Positions 29,127-39,186 of a DNA stretch of 49,075 nt are shown in pieces (the first letter of the stretch is position 1; every line of letters starts with the position of its first letter). Location of the stretch: positions 1 to 49,075 of the forward strand of contig MNYK01000050.1 in assembly GCA_001873115.1 (NCBI GenBank), written 5' to 3'. A model generated the notes under the pieces. It was given only the letters and a program-made list of their open reading frames with translations, was not told the DNA's origin and searched no databases. Source of the DNA: Desulfobacterales bacterium CG2_30_60_27. Lineage in GTDB: Bacteria > Desulfobacterota > Desulfobulbia > Desulfobulbales > CG2-30-60-27. The position numbers and the translations under genes are program-made.

Positions 29127-29348
29127 ATGCCTTTCATGAAAAAAATCACCTCCAGCCTGCCCGAACTGAAGCTCAAGTGCTGCTTCTGTAACGGTGAAAG
29201 CCACATCCAGGGCCAGTGAAGCAACGCCCGGGTGGTTTGCACGGTGTGCAAACAAGAATCGCCGTTTGAGCGCTACCAGGCCCAGATGGATGAATGGCGG
29301 ACGGCCGTATGCCACTATCTGGCGGCCCCTCCCGACCACGACCACTAG
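29127..29348 (+). CDS. Candidate small selenoprotein (Cys-rich, CxxC...U...CxxC), in-frame TGA at 29217-29219
   Basis: MPFMKKITSSLPELKLKCCFCNGESHIQGQ(TGA)SNARVVCTVCKQESPFERYQAQMDEWRTAVCHYLAAPPDHDH*. Protein-like on both sides of the TGA; hairpin with GGU loop 23 nt after the TGA. Confidence 0.55.
29235..29253 (+). promoter_or_regulatory. Bacterial SECIS-like hairpin
   Basis: GTTTGCAC-GGT-GTGCAAAC: perfect 8-bp stem, GGU loop starting 24 nt after TGA 29217-29219. Confidence 0.55.
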
Positions 29349-29470
29349 CACTATGCGCGGCCGGCTCCGCCGCTCATCAGCCACGCCCCTCCCCGACCCG
29401 GGAATAAATCCGCTCGCCGCTTTACGAAAGCCGCGCTTTAAGGTATATACAGTTTTTTCCCAGCGAACCG

Positions 29471-29496
29471 GCGGCTAGCTGCTAGCGGCTAGCCGC
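29471..29496. repeat. GCTAGC-type dispersed palindrome upstream of ilvC
   Basis: GCGGCTAGC-TGCTAGCG-GCTAGCCGC. Confidence 0.7.
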
Positions 29497-29521
29497 GATG
29501 ATTTCATTACAGGAGGAATAG

Positions 29522-31000
<1,479 letters not shown>

Positions 31001-31033
31001 GCTATAACGGGATCCTGTCCCGATCGACCTAGC

Positions 31034-31072
31034 AAAAAGCCCGTTCAGACTGGTTCATGAACGGGCTTTTTT
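31034..31072. terminator. Bidirectional rho-independent terminator between convergent ilvC and mvhD
   Basis: AAAAAGCCCGTTCA-GACTGGT-TCATGAACGGGCTTTTTT. Confidence 0.9.
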
Positions 31073-31111
31073 ATAAGGCCATCTTATGCTCTTGCGGTTT
31101 TTTAGTGAAAA

Positions 31112-31726
31112 CTATTCAGCAGCACCAAAGGCCGCGCTGATGGTCTTGGCGAGCTTCTCCTCAACCATGTCGGCCATGACCGCATCGTCCACCTTGGGCA
31201 CCTCCTTGCGGATGGCCTTGGTGACGTTGCCGAAGGAGACCCTGAGCTTCTGGCTGGAAACCAGATCAAGGGCCTTCTGGATGCGGACCTTGACCTCGTC
31301 AGGGGCTAGCCCTTCGGCCGCGCCCAAGGGGCCCAGTTCCTTTATGGTGTTGGTAAAATCGGTGATCAGCTTGACAAAGCGCGGCGCCTCGGCGGCCGAG
31401 GCCCACCTCAGATTAAACCGCTCCTCGCGGATGCCGGCCTCTTTAAGGACCCGGTGGACCAGCGCGTTCACTCCCATGGCGTCGTAATTACCAACCTGGT
31501 AATGGCATTCGCCGAGTTGTCAGCCACCGGTGAAGATGCCGGCCGCCCCCTCGGCAAAGCCGCGCAGAATGAAGGCCGGATCGAGGCGGCCGGTGCACAT
31601 GATCCGGATGGTCCGCAGGTTGGGCGGATACTGGTAGCGCGACACCCCGGCCGAGTCGGCGGCGGCGTAGCAGCACCAGTTGCAGAGAAACCCCAAGATT
31701 TTTGGGGAGAACGCTTCCTTGCTCAT
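31112..31726 (-). CDS. mvhD: MvhD-like (methyl-viologen-reducing hydrogenase delta / HdrA partner) protein, selenocysteine-containing
   Basis: LGFLCNWCCYAAADSAGVSRYQYPPNLRTIRIMCTGRLDPAFILRGFAEGAAGIFTGG-(TGA)-QLGECHYQVGNYDAMGVNALV...; the track splits it at TGA 31520-31522. SECIS-like hairpin at 31487-31503. Confidence 0.92.
31487..31503 (-). promoter_or_regulatory. SECIS-like hairpin in mvhD
   Basis: Minus strand ATTACCA-GGT-TGGTAAT: perfect 7-bp stem, GGU loop starting 24 nt after the TGA. Confidence 0.8.
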
Positions 31727-31729
31727 TGT

Positions 31730-34700
31730 CTACTCCTTGTCAATAGCACCAAAAGCCTGAATCTGGGCATTAATCTGTTCATTGGTAAAGCCACCCATGG
31801 AGATGGCAAAGGTCGGGCAATGCGCGGCGCAGATGCCGCAGGCCTTGCACGAGGCGGCAATGGTCTCGGCCTTGCGCTTGTTGTCTACTTTCAGCATCTG
31901 GATGGCCTGGAAAGGGCAAAGGCTGGCGCAGATACCGCAGCCGATGCAGGTATCCTGATCCACATGGGAGACGATAGGTTCCACCTCCACCTTGCCCCGC
32001 ACCAGAGGCATGGCCGCCTTGGCCGCCGCGGCCTGGGCCTGGACGATAATCTCCTCCAGGGGCTTCGGGGCGTGGGCCAGTCCGGCCAGGAAGATGCCGG
32101 CCACCGGCAGTTCAACCGGCCGCAGCTTGGCATGGGCCTCCAGAAAGAACTTATCGGCGTTGACCGGAATCTTCAACAGCTTGGAGAGCTCGTCCGTACT
32201 CTCCGGCACCAGGCCGACGCTAAGGACCAGCAGTTCCGGGGCCAGTTCCACCGCTTCGCGAAGAATCGGGTCATGGTAGGAGACCTTGACGCCCTTGCCC
32301 TTGGCAGCGAGCACCGGCTTGTTGTCCATGGTGTAGGGGACAAAGAGCACCCCCTTTTCCCGCGCCTGACGGTAGGCGTCCTCGGCATAGCCGTAGGTCC
32401 GCATCTCCCGATAGAGCACGATCACCTGGGAGGCGGGATTGATCTCCTTGATCTTCAGCGCGTTCTTCACCGCCTCGTTGCAGCAGATCTTGCTGCAATA
32501 GGCCAGATCATCGCCACGTGAACCAGCGCACTGAATCATGACCACCGAGCCCGGGGCGCGGTTCTTGGCCTTGCCGGCCAGTTGCGCCTCCAGCTCCTGC
32601 TGGGTGACGATCCGGTCGGACTTGGGCAGTTCAACACCCAGCACCTTGGCCGGGCGGTGTGGCCGACCGCCGGTGGCCACCAGGATGACGCCGTGGTCAA
32701 TGGTGTGTTCGACCATCTTCTTGCCCTTGGTCTCTTGCACGACGCTGGCAAAGTTGCCGACAAAGCCTTCGGTGGCAAGCAGTGCAGCGTTGGTTAGCAC
32801 GTCGATCAGCTTGTTCTTCTTCACCTTGTCTACCAGGTTTTTCAGGAAGCCCGGCACATCGTCGCCCGGCAGGTTGTAATGCGCCTGCCGCAGCATGCCG
32901 CCCAGTAGATCCTGGCGTTCAACGATGGTGCATGGAAAGCCTTGGTCGGCCAGGGTTAGGGCGGCCGTCATGCCGGCCACGCCGCCGCCGATGATCAGGG
33001 CGCTCTTGTTAACCGGCACGGTTTGTTCGGGCAGGGGCTGGATGAGCCGGGCCTTGGCCACCCCCATGCGCACCAGATCCATGGACTTTTGGGTGGCGGC
33101 CTCGGGCTCGTTGGCATGCACCCACGAGCAGTGATCGCGGATGTTGACCATCTCGAAGAGGCTGCGGTTGAGACCGGCGTCCTTCAGGGTTTCCTGGAAA
33201 AGGGGCTCATGGGTGCGGGGCGAACAGGCCGCGATCACCACCCGGTTCAGCTTATGCTCCTTGATCTTTTCCTTGATGGTCTCCTGGGCGTCCTGGGAGC
33301 AGGAGTACATGGAGTCGTTGAAGTAGACCACATTCTCCATCTGACCGGCATAGTCGGTGACCTTGTGGACGTCGACCACGCCGCTGATGTTGATGCCGCA
33401 ATGGCAGATCCAGACGCCGATCCGGGGCGCCTCGGCATCCGCCGTTTTTTCCGTAGGATAGGACTTGAGAATAACTCCGGTGCCCCGCTGGGTTTTCAGC
33501 CGGCCGGTGGCTATACCGGCCGCGGCCGCGGCCTGGGTGACTGACTCCGGGATATCCTTGGGACCCTGAAAGGCGCCGGCCACATAAACACCGGGGCTGG
33601 AACTCTCCAAGGGCGCAAAGGTGCTGGTCCTGCAGAAATCGTAGCGGTTCAGCGCAAAGCCGCCGATGGCGGCCAGCTTGCCGGCATCGGTCGGGGCATC
33701 GAGGCCCACGGAGAGCACCACCATATCGTAGCCCGTGAAGCCATGGCTGCCGTCCATGGTGGCATAGGTAAGTTTCAGCCCCTGGTCCCAAGACGTGACG
33801 GCGGCCACCTTGGCACGCACGAAGCGGATGCCGGAATGCTCCTCGGCCCGCTTCCGGGCCGCGTCGAAATCCTTGCCCTGGGTGCGCATGTCCATGTAGT
33901 AGATGGTAATCTCGCACTCGGGGTCATGCTCCTTGGCCACCATCGCCTCTTTGAGGGCATACATGCAGCACACCGAGGAGCAGTAGCCATTGTCGCAGCC
34001 GAGGTCACGCGAGCCCACGCACTGGATGAAAGCGATCCGGTGGGGATGCCGCTGGTCGGAGATGCAGCGCACCTCGCCCTTGAAGGGGCCGGACGGATTG
34101 AGCAGCCGCTCGAACTCAATGCTGGTCACCACGTCGGGGTGCTGGCCATAGCCGTATCTGGTAAGGGCCGCCTCGGGTACCCGGCCAAAGCCCGGGGCCA
34201 TGATCACGGCGCCGACCGCGAGCTTGCGTTCCGTTGGCTGCTGGGAGAAGTCAATAGCCCGGCTGCGACAGACCGGCACGCAGATCTGACAGGTGCCGTG
34301 CTGGAGAAACAGGCAGGCCGAAGGGTCGATGTAGTAGGTGGCCGGCACGGCCTGAGGGTAATCGATGTGGATAGGCCGGGTAATACCCAACCCCTCGTTG
34401 TAGCCGTCCACCATATGTCTGGGGCAGTATTTTGTACACAGGCCGCAGGCCGTGCAGGCCTCGGCGTCTATGTAACGGGGCCGCACCCGCACCGTGGCGG
34501 TAAAATTCCCGGGTTTACCATCCAAAGACAGCAGATCGGCGTTGCTGACTATCTCAATATTGGGAGACCGACCGGCCTCGACCAACTTTGGCGCCAGGAT
34601 TCAGAGGGCACAGTCGTTGGTTGGAAAGGTCTTGTCGAGCTGCGCCATGGCGCCGCCGATCGCCGCCGACTTTTCCACCAGGTAAACGTAAAACCCCAGT

Positions 34701-34789
34701 TCGGTCAGGTCAAGGGCGGTCTGGACGCCGGCCACCCCGCCGCCGACCACCATGACTGCCCCGGTTTTTTTGTCTTGTGCTTTCGCCAT
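31730..34789 (-). CDS. hdrA: HdrA-like flavoprotein, tandem (two HdrA-like modules), selenocysteine-containing
   Basis: [52 protein letters not shown]-(TGA)[18 protein letters not shown]...; second module [31 protein letters not shown]; multiple 4Fe-4S motifs. TGA at 34601-34603. Confidence 0.93.
34564..34579 (-). promoter_or_regulatory. SECIS-like hairpin in hdrA
   Basis: Minus strand GAGGCC-GGTC-GGTCTC: 6-bp stem (one G-U), loop containing GGU starting 28 nt after the TGA. Confidence 0.6.
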
Positions 34790-34822
34790 AATGAACTCCA
34801 AAAAAGGTAACTCTATATTCAA

Positions 34823-34851
34823 GCAGCTAGCCGCTAGCTGCTAGCCGCTGC
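34823..34851. repeat. GCTAGC-type dispersed repeat
   Basis: GCAGCTAGCCGCTAGCTGCTAGCCGCTGC; same word composition as 29471-29496. Confidence 0.65.
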
Positions 34852-34854
34852 ATC

Positions 34855-37800
34855 TCAGCCCAGCACCTCAATCTTGATGGCGCAGGCCTTGTACTGCGGA
34901 GAGCGCGAGAGTTTATCGAGGTGGTTCATGGTCAGATTATTGATCGGCACCTCGGCGTAATGATACGGGATGAAAATCGTGCCCACCTGGACCCGATCGG
35001 AAATGGTGGCGCGGGCCTTCACCTCGCCGCGGCGCGACGTAAGCCGGATCCATGATTTTTCCGAGATGCCGAGACGCGCCGCATCGGCGGGATGCACCTC
35101 GGCCAGGGCCTCGGGGCTGATCCGCTCGATGCTGGGCGTGCGCCTGGTCATGGAGCCGAAATTATACTGCGCCACATCCCGGCCCGTGGTCAGCAGCACG
35201 GGATACTGGTCATCAGGCAGCTCTTTGGGCGGCTCATAGTCCGCGGGAATGAAGAGCGCCCGGCCGCGGGGAAAGGTGCCGATATGCAAAACCGGCGTCC
35301 CCGGATGATCCTTGTCCGGACAAGGCCACTGCAGGCCAACCTCGTCGATGCGTTCATAGCTCATGCCGGCATACTGGGGCGTCAGCGAACAAATTTCCGT
35401 AAAAATCTCCTTGGGAGAATCATAGTGCATGGGATAGCCCATTTTCCGGGCCAGTTCGCAGAAAATCTCCCAGTCGGCCTTGGCCTGGCCGGGCGGGTTA
35501 AAGGCCTTGCGGATGCGCTGCACCCGGCGCTCCGAACAGGTGAAGGTGCCGTCTTTTTCCGCAAAGCAGGCGGCCGGCAGGACCACGTCGGCCTTCTTGG
35601 CCGTGTCGGTCAGAAAAATGTCCTGCACCACCAGGAAATCGAGTTTGTCGATGGCGTTCACGGCATGCCGGGCGTTGGGGTCGGCCAGCACCGGATCCTC
35701 GCCAAAGATATAAAGCCCCCGGATGTTGCCGGCGACAATGTTATTCCAGACCTCGGTGGCGGGGATGCCGGGTTTGCGGGGCATCGTCACGCCCCAGAGC
35801 TTTTCGTACTTGTCGAAGATATCATCCCGGCTAAGCCCGGCATAGCCCGGCAAGGTATTGAACAGGGCGCCCATGTCACAGGCCCCCTGCACATTGTTCT
35901 GGCCGCGCAACGGGTTGATGCCGCCGCCCACGGCGCCGATCTTGCCACACAGCAGGGCCAGGTTGGAAACACTCTTGACGTTGTCGGAGCCCGAGGCCCA
36001 ATGGGCCAGGCCCATGCCATAAACGATGGCACACTTCTTACCGGGGCTGGCGTACAGCCTGGCGGCCTCATGCAACTTCTCCATGGAGATTCCGGTGATC
36101 CCGGCCACGTAAGCTGGGGTGTATTTCTCGGTAACGATCTGCAGCTCTTCAAAATTTTCCGTGCGTTCGGCCACGTAGGCCTTGTCCCACAGATCTTCCT
36201 TGATGATGATGTGCATCAGACCATTGAGCAGCGCCACATCGCTGCCGGGATTGTGCTGCATCCAGATATCGGCCTGGCGGGCGAACTTGTGGCCGCGCGG
36301 ATCAATGACAATCAGTTTGGCGCCCTTGCGGATCGCCTGACGGATGCGCAGTCCGGTCATGGGATGACTGGTATCGGGATTGGAGCCGATCATCAACACC
36401 ACATCGGGCTGCTCGTTCCTGAAGTCCTCGATGCTGTTGGTCATTGCGCCGCTGCCAAGGGTGAGGGCCAAACTGGCCACCGTGGGAGCGTGACAGAGTC
36501 GGGCGCAGTGATCGATGTTATTGGTGCCGATCACCGCCCGCATGAACTTCTGCATGAGGAAGTTTTCTTCGTTACTGGCCCGGGCGCAACTGAAGCCGGC
36601 CAGGGAGTCGGCCCCATGCCGATCACGCAGTTCCTTAAAGCGCTTGGCCACCAGGGTCAAGGCATCTTCCCAACTGGACTCAACCAGTTCGCCGCATTTC
36701 CGCACCAGGGGTTGTGTCAGGCGATCGGGATGGCGGATGAAGTCCAGGGCAAAGCGCCCCTTAACGCACAACATGCCGTAGTTCGGGGGCTTATCGTTGT
36801 TGGTCACCACCTCCATCAGGGTGCGGCCCTTGATCTTCAGGATCAGATGGCAGCCGGAACCACAGTAGGGGCAGGTGGTGGGCACATAGCGGACCGGCTC
36901 GTTGATGATCGGGACAATCACATCCTTCTTGGTGAGCGCGCCGGTGGGACAGGCATCCACACAGTTACAGCAGTTGACGCATTTTTCGTTAAAGGAAAAC
37001 TTGAGCCCCACCGGCCGGCAATTTTGATCGAGCCCCTCGCAGGTCAGGTCAAGGGCGTCGTATTCGCAGTTGTTCTTGCAGCGCTGGCAATAGATGCATT
37101 TGTTCAGGTCGACCTCAAAAAGCGGATGTCTGGGATTCACGTCATAAAGATGGATGGAGCCCATGCCGGTCTCGTTTAAGTCCACCCCGTCGGCAATGGA
37201 GTATTTCCGGAGATCGCAGCGGTCAAAGGCCGTGCAGCCGCAGGAAAGGCAACGGTCTGCCTCACGGCGGGCCGTCTTCTCCGAAAAGCCGTGCCGCACC
37301 TCATCGAAATTGGTGATGCGCTCCTCATACTCCACCCGGTCCATGACCTCGCGCTTCTGCGGGGTATAGCCCTCGATCAGAAAACGGTCGACCTCCTGGA
37401 AGGTCTGGCCGCGGGTGAAGTTGAAGCGGGGCTCGGCCGGCTCTTTCTCGACCTGGGCGATACTGGCGTGGATATACTTGGCGGCCCGCCGACCGGAAAC
37501 CACGGCCTGAATGACGGACTGGGGGCCGGAAACCGCGTCACCGGCCGCCCACACAAAGCCAAGGCTGGTCTTCTGGCTCTGACCATGGACCTTGAGCAGG
37601 CCGCTCGACGTACTCTCCAGCTTGGCCTCCAGGGATTCAGGGGGAAAGGTGGCCAGCAAGGTTTCCTGGCCCACCGAATAGAGAATCAAATCGGTCAGTA
37701 AACTTTCGGTGAGCCCCGACACCGGCACGGGACGCTGCCTGCCGCCCTGATCCGGCTCGCTTAGTTCCATGCGCTGCATGCGCAGAAAAAGGGTGCCATG

Positions 37801-38976
37801 CCGCTCCACGATCTGCGTGGGACTGGCCATGGGAATAAAACGCACCCCTTCGCGCTCGGCCTCCTTGGCGGAATGTTCCTGGGCCTGCATCTTGTCCGGG
37901 CTGCTGGAATGCACCACGATAACTTCCTTGACCCCGAGCCGCACCAGGGAACGGGCCGCCTCCATGCCGATATTGGTGCCGCCCAGCACCACGGCCCGGC
38001 GGCCGGGGAAGTGATTCTTGCCCTCGTTGACCTGTTTCAAAAATTCCGTGGCCGGGTGGACGAAGGGCAGGTCAATACCGGGGATGTCGATAATCTTGGC
38101 CTTCTGGGTGCCAACGCCGAGCAGCACGGCGTCGAACCCCTCATCTTGCAGACTCCGCAGGGTGAAGTCCCGACCCCACCTCTGGCCGCAACGGACCTTT
38201 ATGCCGAGCTTAAGGATCGTCTTGATCTCATAGTCAAGGACCGCTTTGGGGATGCGGTAGCCGGGGATGCCATAGCGGAGCATACCACCCAGCTCTGCCT
38301 CGCCCTCAAGAATGCTCACCTGATGGCCGTATTTGGCGAGGAAAAAGGCGCCGGACAGGCCGGCGGGCCCGCCCCCGATCACGGCTACCCGTTTGCCGGT
38401 AGCTGGCTCTTTTTCGATACGCAGGTCAACGTCCTTGTCATTGGCCATGCACCAGTCGGCCACAAAGCGTTTCAGGTGGTTGATAGCAATAGGTTGATCG
38501 ACCAAGGCCCGGCGGCAGTTGGTTTCGCAAAAACGCGGGCAGACCCGGCCCACGGAGAAAGGCAACGGGTTGCGCTCCATGACCAGCCGCAGGGCCTCCT
38601 CATACTGGCCGAGACGGATGTGGGCAATATAGCCTTGGACGTTGATCTGCCCCGGGCAGCTCATACTGCAAGGCGCCTTGCAATCGCCAAAGTGATTCTC
38701 GGCAAGCGTCTCGAGGTTTTTCTTACGGAGCTCCTTGACCATGGCGGTGTCGGTATGGACCACCATGCCGGGCCGGGCCAAGGTCACGCAGGAGCGCACC
38801 GGCTTGTCCCTGCCCTCCACCTCGACCAAACAGATCCGGCAATGCGCCTTGGACTTACCCTTGACAAAGCAGAAGGTGGGAATATGGATACCCAGCGCCC
38901 GGGCCGCTTCCAGCACCGTGGTTTTCGGCCTGACCCCAATTTCCTGGCCGTTAATGCTGATGGGTATATCGGACAT
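34855..38976 (-). CDS. Formate dehydrogenase catalytic subunit fused to 2Fe-2S and GltD-like FAD/NAD(P) oxidoreductase modules
   Basis: 1373 aa from MSDIPISINGQEIG: 2Fe-2S N-terminus; GltD-like KRVAVIGGGPAGLSGAFFLAKYGHQVSILEGEAELGGMLRYGIPGYR; 4Fe-4S CIYCQRCKNNCEYDA and CVNCCNCVDACPTGA; Mo/W enzyme CPYCGSGC, NNIDHCARLCHAPTVASLALTLGSGAMTNS. Confidence 0.9.
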   Translation of the reverse strand: MSDIPISINGQEIGVRPKTTVLEAARALGIHIPTFCFVKGKSKAHCRICLVEVEGRDKPVRSCVTLARPGMVVHTDTAMVKELRKKNLETLAENHFGDCKAPCSMSCPGQINVQGYIAHIRLGQYEEALRLVMERNPLPFSVGRVCPRFCETNCRRALVDQPIAINHLKRFVADWCMANDKDVDLRIEKEPATGKRVAVIGGGPAGLSGAFFLAKYGHQVSILEGEAELGGMLRYGIPGYRIPKAVLDYEIKTILKLGIKVRCGQRWGRDFTLRSLQDEGFDAVLLGVGTQKAKIIDIPGIDLPFVHPATEFLKQVNEGKNHFPGRRAVVLGGTNIGMEAARSLVRLGVKEVIVVHSSSPDKMQAQEHSAKEAEREGVRFIPMASPTQIVERHGTLFLRMQRMELSEPDQGGRQRPVPVSGLTESLLTDLILYSVGQETLLATFPPESLEAKLESTSSGLLKVHGQSQKTSLGFVWAAGDAVSGPQSVIQAVVSGRRAAKYIHASIAQVEKEPAEPRFNFTRGQTFQEVDRFLIEGYTPQKREVMDRVEYEERITNFDEVRHGFSEKTARREADRCLSCGCTAFDRCDLRKYSIADGVDLNETGMGSIHLYDVNPRHPLFEVDLNKCIYCQRCKNNCEYDALDLTCEGLDQNCRPVGLKFSFNEKCVNCCNCVDACPTGALTKKDVIVPIINEPVRYVPTTCPYCGSGCHLILKIKGRTLMEVVTNNDKPPNYGMLCVKGRFALDFIRHPDRLTQPLVRKCGELVESSWEDALTLVAKRFKELRDRHGADSLAGFSCARASNEENFLMQKFMRAVIGTNNIDHCARLCHAPTVASLALTLGSGAMTNSIEDFRNEQPDVVLMIGSNPDTSHPMTGLRIRQAIRKGAKLIVIDPRGHKFARQADIWMQHNPGSDVALLNGLMHIIIKEDLWDKAYVAERTENFEELQIVTEKYTPAYVAGITGISMEKLHEAARLYASPGKKCAIVYGMGLAHWASGSDNVKSVSNLALLCGKIGAVGGGINPLRGQNNVQGACDMGALFNTLPGYAGLSRDDIFDKYEKLWGVTMPRKPGIPATEVWNNIVAGNIRGLYIFGEDPVLADPNARHAVNAIDKLDFLVVQDIFLTDTAKKADVVLPAACFAEKDGTFTCSERRVQRIRKAFNPPGQAKADWEIFCELARKMGYPMHYDSPKEIFTEICSLTPQYAGMSYERIDEVGLQWPCPDKDHPGTPVLHIGTFPRGRALFIPADYEPPKELPDDQYPVLLTTGRDVAQYNFGSMTRRTPSIERISPEALAEVHPADAARLGISEKSWIRLTSRRGEVKARATISDRVQVGTIFIPYHYAEVPINNLTMNHLDKLSRSPQYKACAIKIEVLG

Positions 38977-39157
38977 TGATCTAAGCCCCAACTTTTTATT
39001 TAGTCCCGTAGGGTGCGCAGGAGGTCGCGGACGCCTCGGAGGGGGGCAAAACGCCCGCCGAGCATGAGCGAAAGGCATTGCCAGCCCGGGAACACTTAGC
39101 CGGCACAAGCTGGATAGTTACAACAATTAAAGACAAATTACAAGGGGCCGCTCTCTT

Positions 39158-39184
39158 CGCTGAAAGCTGACGGCTGACTGCTGG
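39158..39184. repeat. TCAGC-type dispersed repeat between acsC and the FDH fusion
   Basis: CGCTGAAAGCTGACGGCTGACTGCTGG. Confidence 0.5.
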
Positions 39185-39186
39185 CA

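Noticed and set aside
36493-36495. Selenocysteine in the formate dehydrogenase active site
   Set aside because: The codon is TGT (Cys), not TGA; the frame is uninterrupted.
35092-37179. 695-aa plus-strand ORF opposite the FDH fusion (and similar antisense ORFs at 11617-12753, 24190-25602, 27646-29085, 32-34 kb, 37798-38979, 39226-40536, 41249-42796, 45494-46840)
   Set aside because: Mirror frames of well-supported genes with no recognisable motifs; high GC makes long antisense ORFs common.
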